This document shows positions 21,263 through 33,029 of a DNA stretch of 64,000 nt, piece after piece (the stretch's first letter is position 1; each line of letters starts with the position of its first letter). The notes under the pieces were generated by a model, which worked only from the letters and a program-made list of their open reading frames with translations, had not been told where the DNA came from and made no database searches. Source of the DNA: Isoetes taiwanensis (lineage: Eukaryota > Streptophyta > Lycopodiopsida > Isoetales > Isoetaceae); assembly GCA_021234155.1 (NCBI GenBank), contig JAJEKV010000006.1, forward strand, positions 6,173,727-6,237,726. The letters run 5' to 3'. A program made the position numbers and the translations under genes.

Positions 21263-22036
21263 TGTTATAGATCACACCAATGATCCCAATCCATACTTAA
21301 GCAAGTCCACAAAAATCAATATCCTTCAAGGCTTAGTCTAGAGGAAGTTAAATCCATTATAGCCATAATCCAAATAGAACCATCATTAATAACCGCAACA
21401 TTTAATCTTTTTAAAAAGAGAAATCAAAATTCTACATTTAAAATCAAGTATAAAAGCTTTCTAGCTTAAAAGATAGCAATGAAAAAAAATGAACATCAGA
21501 TTACACCGATAATCTGATAGTCTCCACTAGTTCACCAAAACTAGCTCAAAGACTGAGTTCACCAAAACTCGTTCAAAGACCCAGGTTTTAAGAAAAATAG
21601 AGCTCACTACCCAACTGGGTCTTGGAACTCAAGCTTCGGACAAACCATAACAAGGCTATTATTGAATGTTGCAGCTCCTCTCCTCGAGCTAGCTTTTCTC
21701 ACACAAGGTTCCCAAGAATTAGGCTCAAGGACAGTGATAGGATATTGAAGATGATCAGATTACAAGGCTCTGGAAAAAATAATGGCTTTCTTTGAAATCG
21801 GAGCTAATATTTGCAAAGCAGTCATCGTTGACCCTTGTCACATTTTCAGACATTACTCCCGCGTACAGATTTACTACAGGAAATGTCGCCCCAATTTTGA
21901 AACTAGACTCCAAGGCGATCTCGAGAAGTAAAATTTCTCCATTGAATCTTGTGAGATATGAATAATTGAACTTGGGTTCTATTTATAGATATCTCCTGTG
22001 ACTTTAATCCTTTGTTTATTGAGAAAGCCTTTTTAG
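21263..22036 (-). mobile_element. Second LTR candidate with TATA box
   Basis: It starts TGTTATAG next to the second primer-binding site and plausibly ends near TTTTAGCA at about 22036. A TATA box (CTATAAATAG on minus) lies at 21980-21989. Three short direct repeats near 21530-21590 (ACTAG/CTCGTTCACCAAAACT type) are visible. The outer boundary is uncertain and no partner LTR is present. Confidence 0.45.
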
Positions 22037-22880
22037 CATCGTAATTAATTATAGACTATAGGTTGCCTTTGTTACCACGCATTTTTAGCATCGTAATTAA
22101 TCGCATCGATCCGAGACATCGGATCGCCATTCTAGAATGGGACGAGCATGCATGTCGTGCATGCATCTTGGTGGCGCATGCCTGTTTTGGTTGGGAGTTA
22201 AGCTATTTGGTGGCGTTTACGCATCCGCGTCTCATCGGCGCTTCCTCTTCTCTCGGCCGGTACCTTATTCTCTTTGAACCCACCCTCCCCTTCTTTGTTT
22301 ATGGTATTTTGTACAAGTTTACGTTTATCATGTTTTCCACCCATTTGGGTGATGCTTTTCCACCCACGGGTGATGCTATTCTACGGTATGTTTGTATTGT
22401 CTCGTTTGTTGTGTTGGTGATGTGCGCAGTCGGGTTGGCGGCGGCATCTGTTTTCCGACTTCTCCATGCGGGGGTTTTGGGGGCGATTCTATGCTTTCAC
22501 GTTTGTCTAAGCCCCTTGCGAGAAGGCTTATCACTAGGGGTTTTCCTCGAAAACCGAAAGGCGAGGAGTTTTTAATCCGGTGATAAGCTTTTCGGCGGTA
22601 CATCAACCACTCATCTATTAGCATTGTATTTTTTTTGGGGTCCAAATGATATAATTGGATTTTCCCTTTATTTTTCGTGGGTAGTTCGCATGTGTGCGGC
22701 TACCCACTGTCCACCATTGTAGAAAATCTGCTGAGATGAATTAGAAGCCTATCTATCTATCGGGCGGTTTGTTGGTTTCTTGCGAGTCCCATTCTAGAAT
22801 TATAGACCATAGGTTGCCTTTGTCACCATAAGCATTTTTAGCATTGTAATTAATTATAGACCATAGGTTGCATTTATTGC
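22030..22880 (+). repeat. Three-unit 48-bp tandem repeat, middle unit split by an insertion
   Basis: Units containing GCATTTTTAGCATCGTAATT and CCATAGGTTGCCTTTG occur at about 22030-22078, 22079-22100 plus 22801-22832, and 22833-22880. The middle unit is interrupted precisely between TAATTAAT and TATAGACC by the 0.7-kb element at 22101-22800. The neighbouring intact unit acts as an internal empty site. Confidence 0.75.
22101..22800 (+). mobile_element. Helitron-like non-autonomous element, complete copy
   Basis: This 700-bp element is inserted in a tandem repeat with no clear target duplication. Its 5' end reads TCGCATCGATCCGAG followed by a hairpin (ATCCGA/TCGGAT), and its 3' end reads GTCCCATTCTAGAAT. 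Absence of a target duplication, a TC start and end-to-end tandem copies at 41.4-42.3 kb suggest a Helitron. The 3' end has CTAG two bases before the junction, so the fit is imperfect. Open frames on both strands (for example 22063-22575) are not recognised as protein genes. Confidence 0.5.
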
Positions 22881-22989
22881 TTTGCCTTGCTATTAATTTG
22901 CCTTCTCTTAGTTCCTCATACTAATTCACCAAAATTAACATCTAGACCACTCCCCCCAGCTACAATATTCATATCAAAAATTTCTCTAT

Positions 22990-23195
22990 GGTCCTTGCCC
23001 TATTCACTTTACCGCATCGAATGTTCTCATAAGGACTCAAACCCAAGATCATATAGGAATTTTAAGTGAATCAATGGAGCTATAGTCAAGAACTGATGTG
23101 ATTATTTTACTCTTTCTTCTCTTATTCTCAAATGCCAAACAAATGTTCCTCTTTGCAAAACCCTCTTTCTTCTCTTGTTTGCAAATGTCAAACAA
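22990..23195 (+). repeat. Dispersed repeat, copy A
   Basis: This matches 33510-33690 through CCCTATTCAC, AAGATCATATAGG, TACTCTTTCTTCTC and CTCAAATGCCAAA blocks in the same order. It is noncoding and may be the flank of a LINE or SINE insertion. Confidence 0.6.
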
Positions 23196-23243
23196 ATATT
23201 CCCCTCTGCAAAGCATTTTATCAATGAACTATATCATTAAAGT

Positions 23244-23606
23244 TTGCGTATTATAGGGGTTGCAGAGGCAGAAGATGATGCCCTTTCTGATATGGATGCT
23301 GCTTTGCATTTTTTCACTGATGTCATGCATGTGAAGGCTGGTGGAGTTGTCTCCGCTACTAGGGTGGGAGCGGCAAGACCTGATCGTCCTCGCCATCTTT
23401 TGGTTCGGTTTCAAGACACTTTTAGCCGCTTACATGTTCTTCAGCATGGAAACCATCTCAGAGGGACTATTTTCTCAGTACAGGAGGACCTCTCCCCTCT
23501 TCAATTGTGTAACCGTAAGGAGGAGCTCTGCAAGATGAGGGCAGCCCGCCTGCAAAAGAAATGGGCAGTGTACAGGGGAGGCGCAGCAATTATTCTAGAT
23601 CAATAG
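23244..23606 (+). pseudogene. LINE ORF1-like RNA-binding/C-terminal domain fragment
   Basis: The frame reads ARPDRPRHLLVRFQDTF, then a hydrophobic/Leu stretch, GTIFSVQEDLS, RKEELCKMRAARLQKKWAVY and GGAAII. This is the pattern of L1-type ORF1 proteins (RPR..LVRF, a GT.I...EDL block, R..L...R). Such proteins bind LINE RNA. Only the C-terminal part is present. No reverse transcriptase follows; instead about 210 bp of 3' UTR-like sequence leads to an (ATCTT)n tail at 23816. I read it as a LINE copy with a lost middle or a 5'-truncated subfamily. A fragment of a captured host gene is less likely. Confidence 0.55.
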
Positions 23607-23815
23607 CCTTCCAATCCTTGGACTGGCTATGTCTAGATAATTTTAGAAGCATAAATTTACCATTAGCATTAGCATTATCTTATCTTATTATTGGTAGCCT
23701 TTTAATATTTGGTTATTGTGTTTGGTGATGGGGCCTAGTCCCCAGGTTTTAGATGGGTTGTTGCCCTTGCATGTGCCGTCCCATAACCCGTTGGGTTCCC
23801 GTGGACGTAAAAATT

Positions 23816-23844
23816 CATCTTATCTTATCTTATCTTATCTTATT
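23816..23844 (+). repeat. (ATCTT)n 3' tail microsatellite
   Basis: Five to six ATCTT units close the sequence that follows the LINE ORF1-like fragment. A related TTATCTTATCTTATTATTGG stretch occurs upstream at 23678. Simple-repeat tails of this sort terminate some plant LINEs and SINEs. Confidence 0.6.
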
Positions 23845-23849
23845 CACAA

Positions 23850-24355
23850 GCTAAATAAGTTTTTTCTATCATAGTTCTACCCGAAATCCAAAAATCCAAT
23901 ACGCTATGGCCATTGGATCTGTTGACGTTGGTTAATGATGTATAAATCATATTTCAACAAATAGATGCCATGGAAAACAAAATACACATAGGGAGACTTT
24001 GGGCAGTCTCCAACTCGAGACATAGCTATTCTAGGACTAACTTATTATCACTAGACCGAAATCATAGAAATCCAATATCATAAACAAATCATGTCTCATG
24101 CACATGCGATATGTGCATGCCCATGGCTGAAAAATCATGATGCATGGCTTGCCAAAAGTGGACCTTGGAAACCCAGATCCACATGAAGGAAAAAAAAAAG
24201 GGCCTTTTTGGCATCATTTTTTTTTCCTCGAAAAGATCATTCCCCAGCCTATGTCACTTGTACCACCAGGCTCAAACTTCTAATCCATTTCTTATATAAT
24301 ATACTAGGAGGAAGAGAAAAGGGAGGAGATTGTCTATGAAATATTTCAAGGCAAT
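23850..24355. other. Noncoding AT-rich stretch
   Basis: No open frame, RNA gene or repeat with an identifiable partner is visible here, apart from short A and T runs near 24188 and 24218. Confidence 0.4.
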
Positions 24356-24359
24356 ATCA

Positions 24360-24430
24360 TTAGGTTGCCTCTGTGACTTTACTAGCATAGAAGACACTTT
24401 TGGAAGTCTCTTATAGGTCTAGAACTTTAT
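24360..24430 (+). repeat. Dispersed 70-bp repeat, copy A
   Basis: This matches 35258-35330 in the same orientation: ACTTTACTAGCATAG, AGTCTCTTATAGGTCTAGAA and CTTTATTTG are shared. No function is visible. Confidence 0.65.
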
Positions 24431-24654
24431 TTGATCAATGGAGAGTCATGATAAAAACAATCAGGATGCATATGATTGTTGCATTCCACTAATTAAAACA
24501 TAGATGTCAAGACCTAAGGCATGTCATTAAAGCAATGACTTCTTGCACCTTGGTGCAACTCGGAACTTCAGTGGTCTAGATTGCAGAATCTCACTTTTGT
24601 ACAAGTGGATGAGAAGCAACAGAATGGCCTTGCATTATTAAGGAAGGGACTCAT

Positions 24655-24835
24655 AAAGAGACACAAAACGGCCCGGCGGGGGAAGGGAGGAAGCTTCGAG
24701 AAGGAAGAAAGGCTGCGTGAGAAGGCGCCAACAACCGGTCGAAAGGGGAGGGCCTTATATAATGGCTCGTCCCTTCCCAAAATGGAATCTGAGGGGCTCG
24801 GATCGATGCGATTACGGGAAGGGACTCATAAAGAA
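24655..24835 (-). promoter_or_regulatory. Promoter-like dispersed repeat with TATA box, copy A
   Basis: On the minus strand, GGATCGATCCGAG-type sequence is followed by GGGACGAGCCATTATATAAG, a clear TATATAA box, then a C/T-rich leader (CTTTCTTCCTTCTCG). The copy at 33030-33210 is the same. The upstream GATCGATCCGAG..GACGAGC segment is also the 5' end of the Helitron-like family, so the two families share a start. Confidence 0.45.
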
Positions 24836-25300
24836 GACACAAAAACCGGCCGACTACCAGAGAACTTCTTAACTATAAGCCCGGCCTTGTGAAACCTCAA
24901 GTGTTGAGTCGGGTCCCGCTCAAATGGCGAGTGAGAAAGAAGAAGAAGCGCCAGCTGGCCAGTGAGCGAGCTGCATCATCATGGAACCCAGAGCGCTTTT
25001 TGCGAGGCCCGCGTGACGAGCAGAATGTGTACCATAATGAGATGGATCAAGCCGATAGCGAGAAGACAATCCCTCCACCATAAGCGGCGGTCGGATAGGA
25101 TAAAGGCATAAAGAGGAGGAGAGAGGAATGCGAAAAAGGGGCGCTGATGGAGGTGAGGAGATGATAAGAACCGGTGGAGATCGAGGGGCCCGATTATGAT
25201 GTAATTCCCAGCAAATGATGCATAATGATAGCAATGCACAATGCACAATAATTGAAGAAGGTGTATCCAGGAACAATCAATACGCCTAATCTGTCAAATG
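24836..25300. other. Noncoding purine-rich stretch
   Basis: Plus-strand A/G bias produces hydrophobic minus-strand frames without known motifs. I see no gene. Confidence 0.4.
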
Positions 25301-27400
25301 AAAAGATCACACTAAGAACATGAAAAGTCAACCACGTGCAATAACATAAAAAGCAACGTCTCTAAGCGTACCAGATGCATGACAATCACTAACATAATGA
25401 TCAATCTCGAGCAATGGCAAAGAAGAAAATAAAGGTTGACATCAAAAAAGTCGAGCAAAAGAGGTTCATGAGGTGCGTGAAATGGTTTGGAACAAGAATA
25501 GGAGAGTGAATGCCAATCTATAAAATTGGTGCTACATAAGCAATAAAACATATCTTTGAGTCGTACAAAATGGAAAAACACGCACAACATCACCGTCATC
25601 CATGTTCAAGAACGAGAGAATGCAACCGGCGAAGCAACAAAATAATAAGCGCTAATAAAGTGAACAACGGAACCAACAAACACTAGAGCTCCCGGATGCT
25701 CATGCCAAAAACGAAGAAAAAATCTTAAACGCAACCCCAAATATTCAAATCAAGTATATGTCCAAACCAAATACATAATATACATATAAAGAAATCTAGC
25801 CACAAAAAGAACAACGAGGTGGAAAACATGTCATAAAAATACTTTAATGGAGCGAGAAAGGTCATAATTTTTTTTTTAAGCGGACGACCAATGGATATTT
25901 TGTGGGAGCCAGGCCGAGGAAATTGGTTGTGGGAGGCAAACCCTGGTGGCATATGCTATAGATGAACTTGAAAGTGATCGAAGTGGGCGTTGACAAAAGT
26001 GGAGATGGTTATGGCGAGGACGGGTTGTGTGGAAGGAAGAGTGGAAAACAGCAAAGGCAGCGACAAAGGTGAATGAAGGTCAAATCGAAATCCCAAGCTC
26101 AAAGATAGAACTCCAAGTGAGAATGAGGAGAAAGCTAAGCCCGTCTGGATGATGCAATCATAAAAGCCAACGAGGTCAAAGGAAATGAAAACACAATGAG
26201 TATGTAAAGGTTACATATTGTGAGCAAGCTATTCCACGAAAAAGATAAACCAAGCTGAGAAGATGACAAAGTGGAGCTAAAGAAAACAAAAGGAACTCCC
26301 AAATCTATAAAATTGGTGCTACATGAGCAATAAAACATATTAGAGCTACCATATGCATAAAGCCATGAATAAAGCTCCCAAATGAAGCATCTTTGTGGCA
26401 AGCGAGGGGCGAGATTGAGGAAGAGGATGTAAACATGTTAGCACCAATCAAAAGGAAGGTCAAGAAGGAGGAAAGTGAGAGGAAAGTTAATCACGGATCA
26501 CAGCGTAAATCGAGGAACAAAATGAGGCTTACATAGTCAAAAGTGAGGTTAAGGCCAATGAAAAGGAAGAGATGGAGGTCAAAGTGCCAAGGTGGGGGTG
26601 GAGGGCCAGGAAGGCAGCCATATGGTAAAAAAGGACAAGGAAAACAGAATGGCTAGGTAAAATGACAGATTAATAATAAAGCGAGTGCCATACATATGAG
26701 TGCGCTATTGAAAACAAAAGGAAGGAATGATAAATGGACCAAAAACACAATGGCGGCGGGAGGTGACATATTAATAGCAAAAGCTATCCATGTGAGCTAC
26801 GAAAAAAGTGGAGGCGTAAGTTAGCATGGGCCCAGTCTATCAATGGTTTCAATGGCACTGTGTCACGTGAATGAGGTCAAATCAATTGCATGGTGAAGAG
26901 GCCTATGTGAAAATAGACAAGCGAACAAAACGATAGAAATCAAGGGTGAGGTTAGAAACAGCGAGGCGGAAATCGAAGTCAAACTAACTAAAAGCAAGGA
27001 TATGAAGGATATAGGAAAGCAAGCAAAGGGCCAAGTCAAAATCGAAAAGGGTAAGATCGAGATCATATCAAAAACACAGCTAATGTCAGGGCTAAGAGAG
27101 GACAACCCATATAGAACAAAGTTTAAAATGAAAGCAGCACTAATTTGCTCAAAGCACTTCAAAAGGAATCTTTGAAAGATTCCTAAAATCCCCAAAAGGT
27201 CCCTTTTCATGGTATATTTGTGACAAGTGTGACAATTTGAAAATTTTAGGCATCATTTTTGAGGGGGGGTGTGAACTTAGCTTCCATTCAAAATTGTTTG
27301 ACATCCCTTTTTGCCCCTTTAGTTTGGTTTGAGAAATAGTAATATTTTCAAAAACTAAACATAATAGACATTGAAAAAACAGCAAAGCACACTAAAGTGC
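25300..27400. repeat. Degenerate purine-rich repeat region I
   Basis: A motif with ATAAAATTGGTGCTACATAA and GCAATAAAACATAT occurs at 25515-25560 and 26300-26345. A diverged copy lies at 30208-30250. Around each copy, GAGGAAAGTCAAG-type purine-rich text recurs. Minus-strand frames (for example at 25312, 26135 and 26863) are hydrophobic only because the plus strand is A/G-rich. I call no gene. Confidence 0.45.
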
Positions 27401-27659
27401 CAAAAGGTATTTTATTCAAAGTTTTCAAAATCGATTACAAAACTATGAACAAAGCGTAAAAATGCAACACATTTTGACATTGCCTCATTGAAGCAAACAT
27501 TTTCACATGAAAGTATGCCTCATTGAACAAACTTACACTTTGAAGCGCCAAGTTGGGTCGAAGGCATTTCGCTCTTCATCTTATATACTTGCTCTTATTT
27601 GCTCATCCAGATCTTGCTATAGACTTATGTATCTGCGAGGACAATGCGTGGACATAGCG

Positions 27660-28165
27660 TCTTCAAAATAAATTACAGGTGGTATAAATTTATACCATAA
27701 TAGGTAGTCTTTGTCGCGGATATAACATGCGGAGAGTTAGCATGGTATAAATTTATACATAAAGTGGTTCGGCGGTATAAATTTATACGCCAAAGAGGAC
27801 TTTCGGCGGTATAAATTTATCTGCGAGCTCTCTCGATTCACTGCGAGAGCTCCCACGGTATAAATTTATCTGGTGAGGCTCCCCTCATTATACTGCGAGC
27901 TCTCTCGGTATAAATTTATACCATGACAGCTCTCTCGGTATAAATTTATACATGAGATAACTTCTTCGAGACAATCAATTTATACACATATATGTGTATA
28001 TATATATAATAATATATATACATACTTACATATATATATCAGAAGAAAAAGAACTCTTGCGGTATAAATCTATCACGGAGAAAGCGGTATAAATTTATAC
28101 CGAATTATATATATATATAAAGCGTTTATATTATATATATGTATATATATATCGAGAGGTAAAGT
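27660..28165. repeat. Array of palindromic GGTATAAATTTATACC boxes
   Basis: Full or partial copies of the palindrome GGTATAAATTTATACC start at about 27681, 27744, 27773, 27808, 27857, 27907, 27937, 28061 and 28086. They are spaced 25-125 bp apart and separated by GAGCTCTC-type spacers, some of which are palindromic themselves (AGAGAGCTC). Runs of ATATATAT follow from 27985. There is no coding potential. Confidence 0.85.
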
Positions 28166-29340
28166 ATATATGGAGTGTAAAATCTTTTGGGGTCTTTCTT
28201 ACTGCCAAAGGGTTTGGCAAGCTGAAAACTACTAAAGTAACACACATAAGGGATAATTTTACACCCCTTTTCTTAGTTTTTTTTTAGTCTAAAAGTTCTA
28301 AAAGCAGGTTCTAAAATTTTAGAGCTTGTAATGCAATGTTAGAGCATAAAGTAGTCGAATCATGTTGTTATTTCTACTTTTTTTTTTCTCTACATACATG
28401 CGAACTTCACTTTAGGCATCTAAAAATTGCTACTAAAGGCAAAGAACTCCAAAATATTATGGTGACACGGGTGTTTGACTAGAAGGAAACCCGTGGTTTA
28501 TCGAGGGGAGGAGGTAGCAACCCCTCGAAGTTTACCTATTTATTTACAAAATATTTAGGAAAGGGTAAAAGTGACCAGAATACTTCCTTTGCCGGAGAAA
28601 TGTGCATGGTGCTTAGCACTTTCTGGATGGCGTAAATGAATATGCTCAACATTGCTAAGGAGATTGACTATCTCACGAGCATCACCATGTTAATAGATTG
28701 GTATGTGCGTTCAAAATACATCTCAGAGAATAAAAAGGAGGGCATGTAATCACATGGCTTCATTACTTCAACTTTTGTATCCTCGATATAAATTTATCTT
28801 GCATCATCAACTAAAATTTAAAAAGCTTAACTACAAAATATCGTGGATGTATTGGTAATTGTAATACTATGTGATGCAAAAACAATGGTTTGTCATTCAA
28901 GAAGTTTGTTCAAGCCCGATCCCAATGTGTTTTAAGGTCCATTAGGATGTTCGGCCAAAATGGTTGTGAAATAACAAATTTCTGTCTTCTAAAACAACTA
29001 ATATAAAAATTTTCGGGGACAAAAGGTACAAAAGCATCTAATTTCTTCATACGAATTTGCCCCATAGTAAATCTTTGAATTTCATTGTAGTACTTTCCCC
29101 CTCTATAATGGGATTTTTTGTGTGTTGTGTTTTTCCTTAATACTAAGTCTTCTTAAAATGTCTGTTTTCACGAGCAATTTTATAAATCTTTGGACTAAAG
29201 ATAATAAAAAGGCCCTTTTAGAGGATTTCAGAATTTTATAAATTAAAAAGGAAGGAATCTTTCAAACGCACTTCTTAAATAAGTGCGTTTCATTTTAAAC
29301 CTTGTTATAGGAAAACAATATCATGAATGACCCAGATGGC
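28166..29340. other. Noncoding AT-rich stretch
   Basis: No open frame with recognisable content. A perfect stem, AAACGCACTT/AAGTGCGTTT with a 7-base loop, lies at 29263-29289. A diverged TATAAATTTAT box recurs at 28786. Confidence 0.4.
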
Positions 29341-31590
29341 ATATTATGCACAAAACCATATAAAACTGAAAAATATAGATAGAGGTACTAAGCCCCAACC
29401 ACTATAAATTGAGGGCCTCAGAGAATTTAAAGCATCCAGATAACATGAATGCAAGGCATTAACCCTAGTCACCCCTCTATGTTTCAAAATAAAATACACA
29501 TGCAAAAAGCATATCATGAAAAACATGCCAATTATTAATCCGTAACCATACATAAAATGAGCGAATGCCGGAAATATGGATATAAAATAATAGCCTAAAG
29601 CAAGTCGATATAATCGGGGAAAGAAGCAAACCTAGAACGGATACCTCACCTGGGACTCAACTTGTAGAAAATGCGACAAATAATGTACACACCAAATCCG
29701 AATCAAACACGAAACAAATATGCAAATGATGTATAATAATAGAAATTTTTGGAAAAAACCTAAAGCTGAAGAAGAAATTTTGCAAGAACATGATGCCAAA
29801 TTGCAACTTGCCAAATAGGATATGTGTGCGAGGAATATGGGAGGAGATTGAGGTAGAAGTGGCGAGACATGTGACACAAATTAAGAGGAAAGTCAAGAAG
29901 GGAGGTTTAGGTTGGATGACATCGTGGGCCAAACAAAAGGAGGTATAATCGGAAAAAAGTAAGATGTCCATGCACAAGCGGTTTAGGTAAAATGTGAGGC
30001 CAAAGTCAAGGAGAGGTTATGGCCAAAAAAAAAAGGAAATCAAGGTCAACAACCTTGAAAGGTCGGTTGAGTGCTAGGAGGTTAGTCATACGATGGAGCG
30101 AGAAAGAAAAAGACAAGTGAAAACAAAATGACTATGTGAAATGACGTCTTGGTAGTAAAGCTAGTGTTGTACAAAGGGGCCTGCAATAATAAAGCAAAAA
30201 AGAGGATAACCCAAATATGTAACATTGGTGCTGCATAGGCAATAAAAATGGTACTGAGTCTGAAAAAATCCACATAAAAAGTCTAACAACATAACATGTC
30301 ATCCACTCCCAAGAATGGTGAAGGTCCTCTAACAAATCTGCGATGATATGATATATGATCAACCGAAATAATGGTATGGGTTTAAAGAAAATAAACGCTA
30401 TGCAAATAGTATAATACCAGACACATCGAAGATGCAAAATAAAATATAACCCATAATCAAAGACAAAAAAACATACCCCATAATGCTCAAATAACCACCG
30501 GTTGCGTCAACCGCTAATATATGATGTAATATGCGCTAGACGTGGACAAAAAAAGGATAATGATGTGATCATGTGGCAATAACATTAAACTGTAGAAAAT
30601 GAGAGGAAATACTAAATATGGCCATTATGGGATTGGACTGAATCGAATAACTACTGGAGCACCACAAGAGTTAGCAATTTGCAACATTTTAAAAACCAAA
30701 ATATTTGTAGTAGCTAGATGAGGATAATGCAACCCAAGCTATATCTGACGAAAAAAGAGGCCTTGTTGAGGTATTTGTTAGGAATAATGGGTAAGCCAAG
30801 GACAAGCGATTTGTTAGAAGTAATTGGCATCCAGCATTAGAAATTAATATTGTGTGAGAATATTGAGAATGTAAATGGAAAAATCGCTATCTACCAACAC
30901 AATTGACAAAATCCAAAGGCCTTTTATCCAACAACCACATTTGTTCACCTACGCTCACAATGATGATCTACGAGAATAATGCTCAAATAATTATGCAAGG
31001 AAATTCCTAAAGCACAGTGGAGAACCCAAGGCTAAAATCAAAATGCAAATAAATGAAGATTAAGCAATGAGTTTATATCGGCATGCCCCAAACACCCATG
31101 AAAGCCAATGTATGATATACCCGGTCAATAAATGCATCGTTTAACAAAGCTCTGATTTTCTCCATTAAGTAAAAAAGAGGCAAACATGCGTAAACAAAAG
31201 GAGATAAAGCATGCGATGGAGCAAATTCCGGAAACAAATTGTGGCCATAGGAGGAGAGGGGCGGAATCTCGGCCCCTATGGCGACTATAGGAGTTGTTGA
31301 TCTATTACACATGTGGAAAAAGGGGGAAAGCCGGTGCGGCCAAGTATATAAAAAAAAAGATAAAAAGGGAGAATAGGAAATATAGATCTGATTGAATTGA
31401 AAAGCGGATCGGGGAGGCAAGTTTCTGCGAGGAGTCTTGAGGCCGCCATTTGAGCGGTCGGATTGCAAAGCCGATGGATTGAACTAAAGGTTGTGCAAAA
31501 ATGAAAAAGACTATATCACCACGGAACTTGGTATTATACAACGGAAAAATAAAGCGTAAGTTAGCAAGAGCGTCGAACATGACCAATTCA
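29340..31590. repeat. Degenerate purine-rich repeat region II
   Basis: This region resembles 25300-27400 in composition and shares the ATTGGTGCTGCATAGGCAAT motif at 30210. Minus-strand frames at 29632, 30082, 30132, 31073 and 31305 are hydrophobic or mixed with no known domain. It is probably decayed transposon sequence. Confidence 0.4.
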
Positions 31591-31712
31591 AAGCTAAAGC
31601 AACAAAGCATCATGACTTCGACCTTGGTGTAGAAGATAATAAGGCCCGCCTTACATCAAAGCTAAAGCGACAAGCTGTAATGGACAACACCATGGTGTAG
31701 AAGGTAATAAGG
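31587..31712 (+). repeat. Direct repeat, two units of about 65 bp
   Basis: CAAAGCTAAAGC...TTGGTGTAGAAGATAATAAGGC is followed by a second, diverged copy CAAAGCTAAAGC...ATGGTGTAGAAGGTAATAAGGC. No function is visible. Confidence 0.6.
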
Positions 31713-33025
31713 CACTAACCATGAGGAGACTCAAATACATCGATATGGGAACTTGATTTGAAATATAGAGAAAGTGCAAAAACTTGCATGTGCAAAAGCA
31801 CTTATGCCAACGGTGTACCTACCTTGACCGGCCCGACATGGATAGGTGAGCGCGCGGCGGATACGGCATGCATAGTCGGTAGATACCTAGTTGAGATGAG
31901 CCAACCAAGAAATAAAACAAGCGGATCCTCTCCAGGTTCAACAATTCCAGGTTGCCCACTGCAATGCAAGAATCCGATTATGTCAGGGAACTAGATGTCT
32001 GGGCAGAAAGATGTTAGATGTCTGAGCTGCTCCAACAAGTCGATGCAGTTCCATTGATCGTGAAGAGGTATGGGAGATGGCCAGCAAGCGACTAATGGGC
32101 TGAGGGTCTTAAAGATGATCGATAGGGAAAGAGGCAAAGCGAGAAGGCTAGGCAAATAGGCAAATTGATTTATGTACTAGAACAAAGGGCAGAAGGGAGA
32201 AACAAGATGGGAAATCAAGCTACCACGTAGGAACAACAACAAGAAGAGATTGGATGCCGATCAATCGAGTTCAGTCCAGCTACCAGATCGACCCATCATG
32301 ATCCCGGTGCAGGGAAAGCATGTGGTGCAACAAATGTCCTGCTGTTGGAAAGATAAAAAAGAAATGAAGCAGATACATCATACAGCTGAATCTGATCACC
32401 CTGCTTGGGAAACAAATTGCGTTAGAAATCCATCTATAAAAGCTTTGTGCATGCCTCAGAATTCAAGGAAAACCACACTCCATAAATGATAGAACTGTTT
32501 GCATGAAGTGATAGGACTGTGGACTGTGTGCATGCATCAGAAATGGTGGAAATGCCATACCTCTACTGGATAAACGTCCAATTGAAGAAGAAGATAAGCA
32601 AACAAAGGACGGAAAAGCTAAGAAGCAGAGGTTGCATGCAGTTCCAACCCTGCTCCCTTCCTGTACGCCAATCAGCCTGGCCGAAATCCAACCCAACAGA
32701 TGGATTGGACAAACGAATCGTCGATCCGGATCCCCAAGATGCCAAATCTGCCCTCAGCAAGAATGCCACTCTGACCACTGCAACCCAACTTGAAATCGTG
32801 ACGAGGAAGTACCGAGATGGTGTGAATTCTTGAATGCCAATCTGTATAAAGTTCTAAAAAACAAAAACAAAAACATTAAAAAGACAAGGAAGACACAGAG
32901 TGATTTGGTAGAAATGGGCAAAGCAATCCTATCTGGAACAGGCCGCAAAGGGATGTACAACCAGCTGGGAAAGGATGGTGATAAAGGTGAAGAAGATAAC
33001 AGAAGAGGAAGAGGAGCAAGATGAT
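31713..33025. other. Noncoding stretch with short unassignable frames
   Basis: Plus frames at 32250 and 32519 and minus frames at 32463 and 32754 have no recognisable domain and no partner elsewhere in the window. The sequence right of 32930 on the minus strand may be the transcribed part downstream of the TATA box at about 33153. Confidence 0.35.
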
Positions 33026-33029
33026 GAAG

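Noticed and set aside
25312-31613. Hydrophobic minus-strand ORFs as membrane proteins
   Set aside because: Their composition follows from A/G bias of the plus strand, they share no motifs with families, and the recurrent NMFYC(L/S)CSTNFID peptide is a translated DNA repeat.
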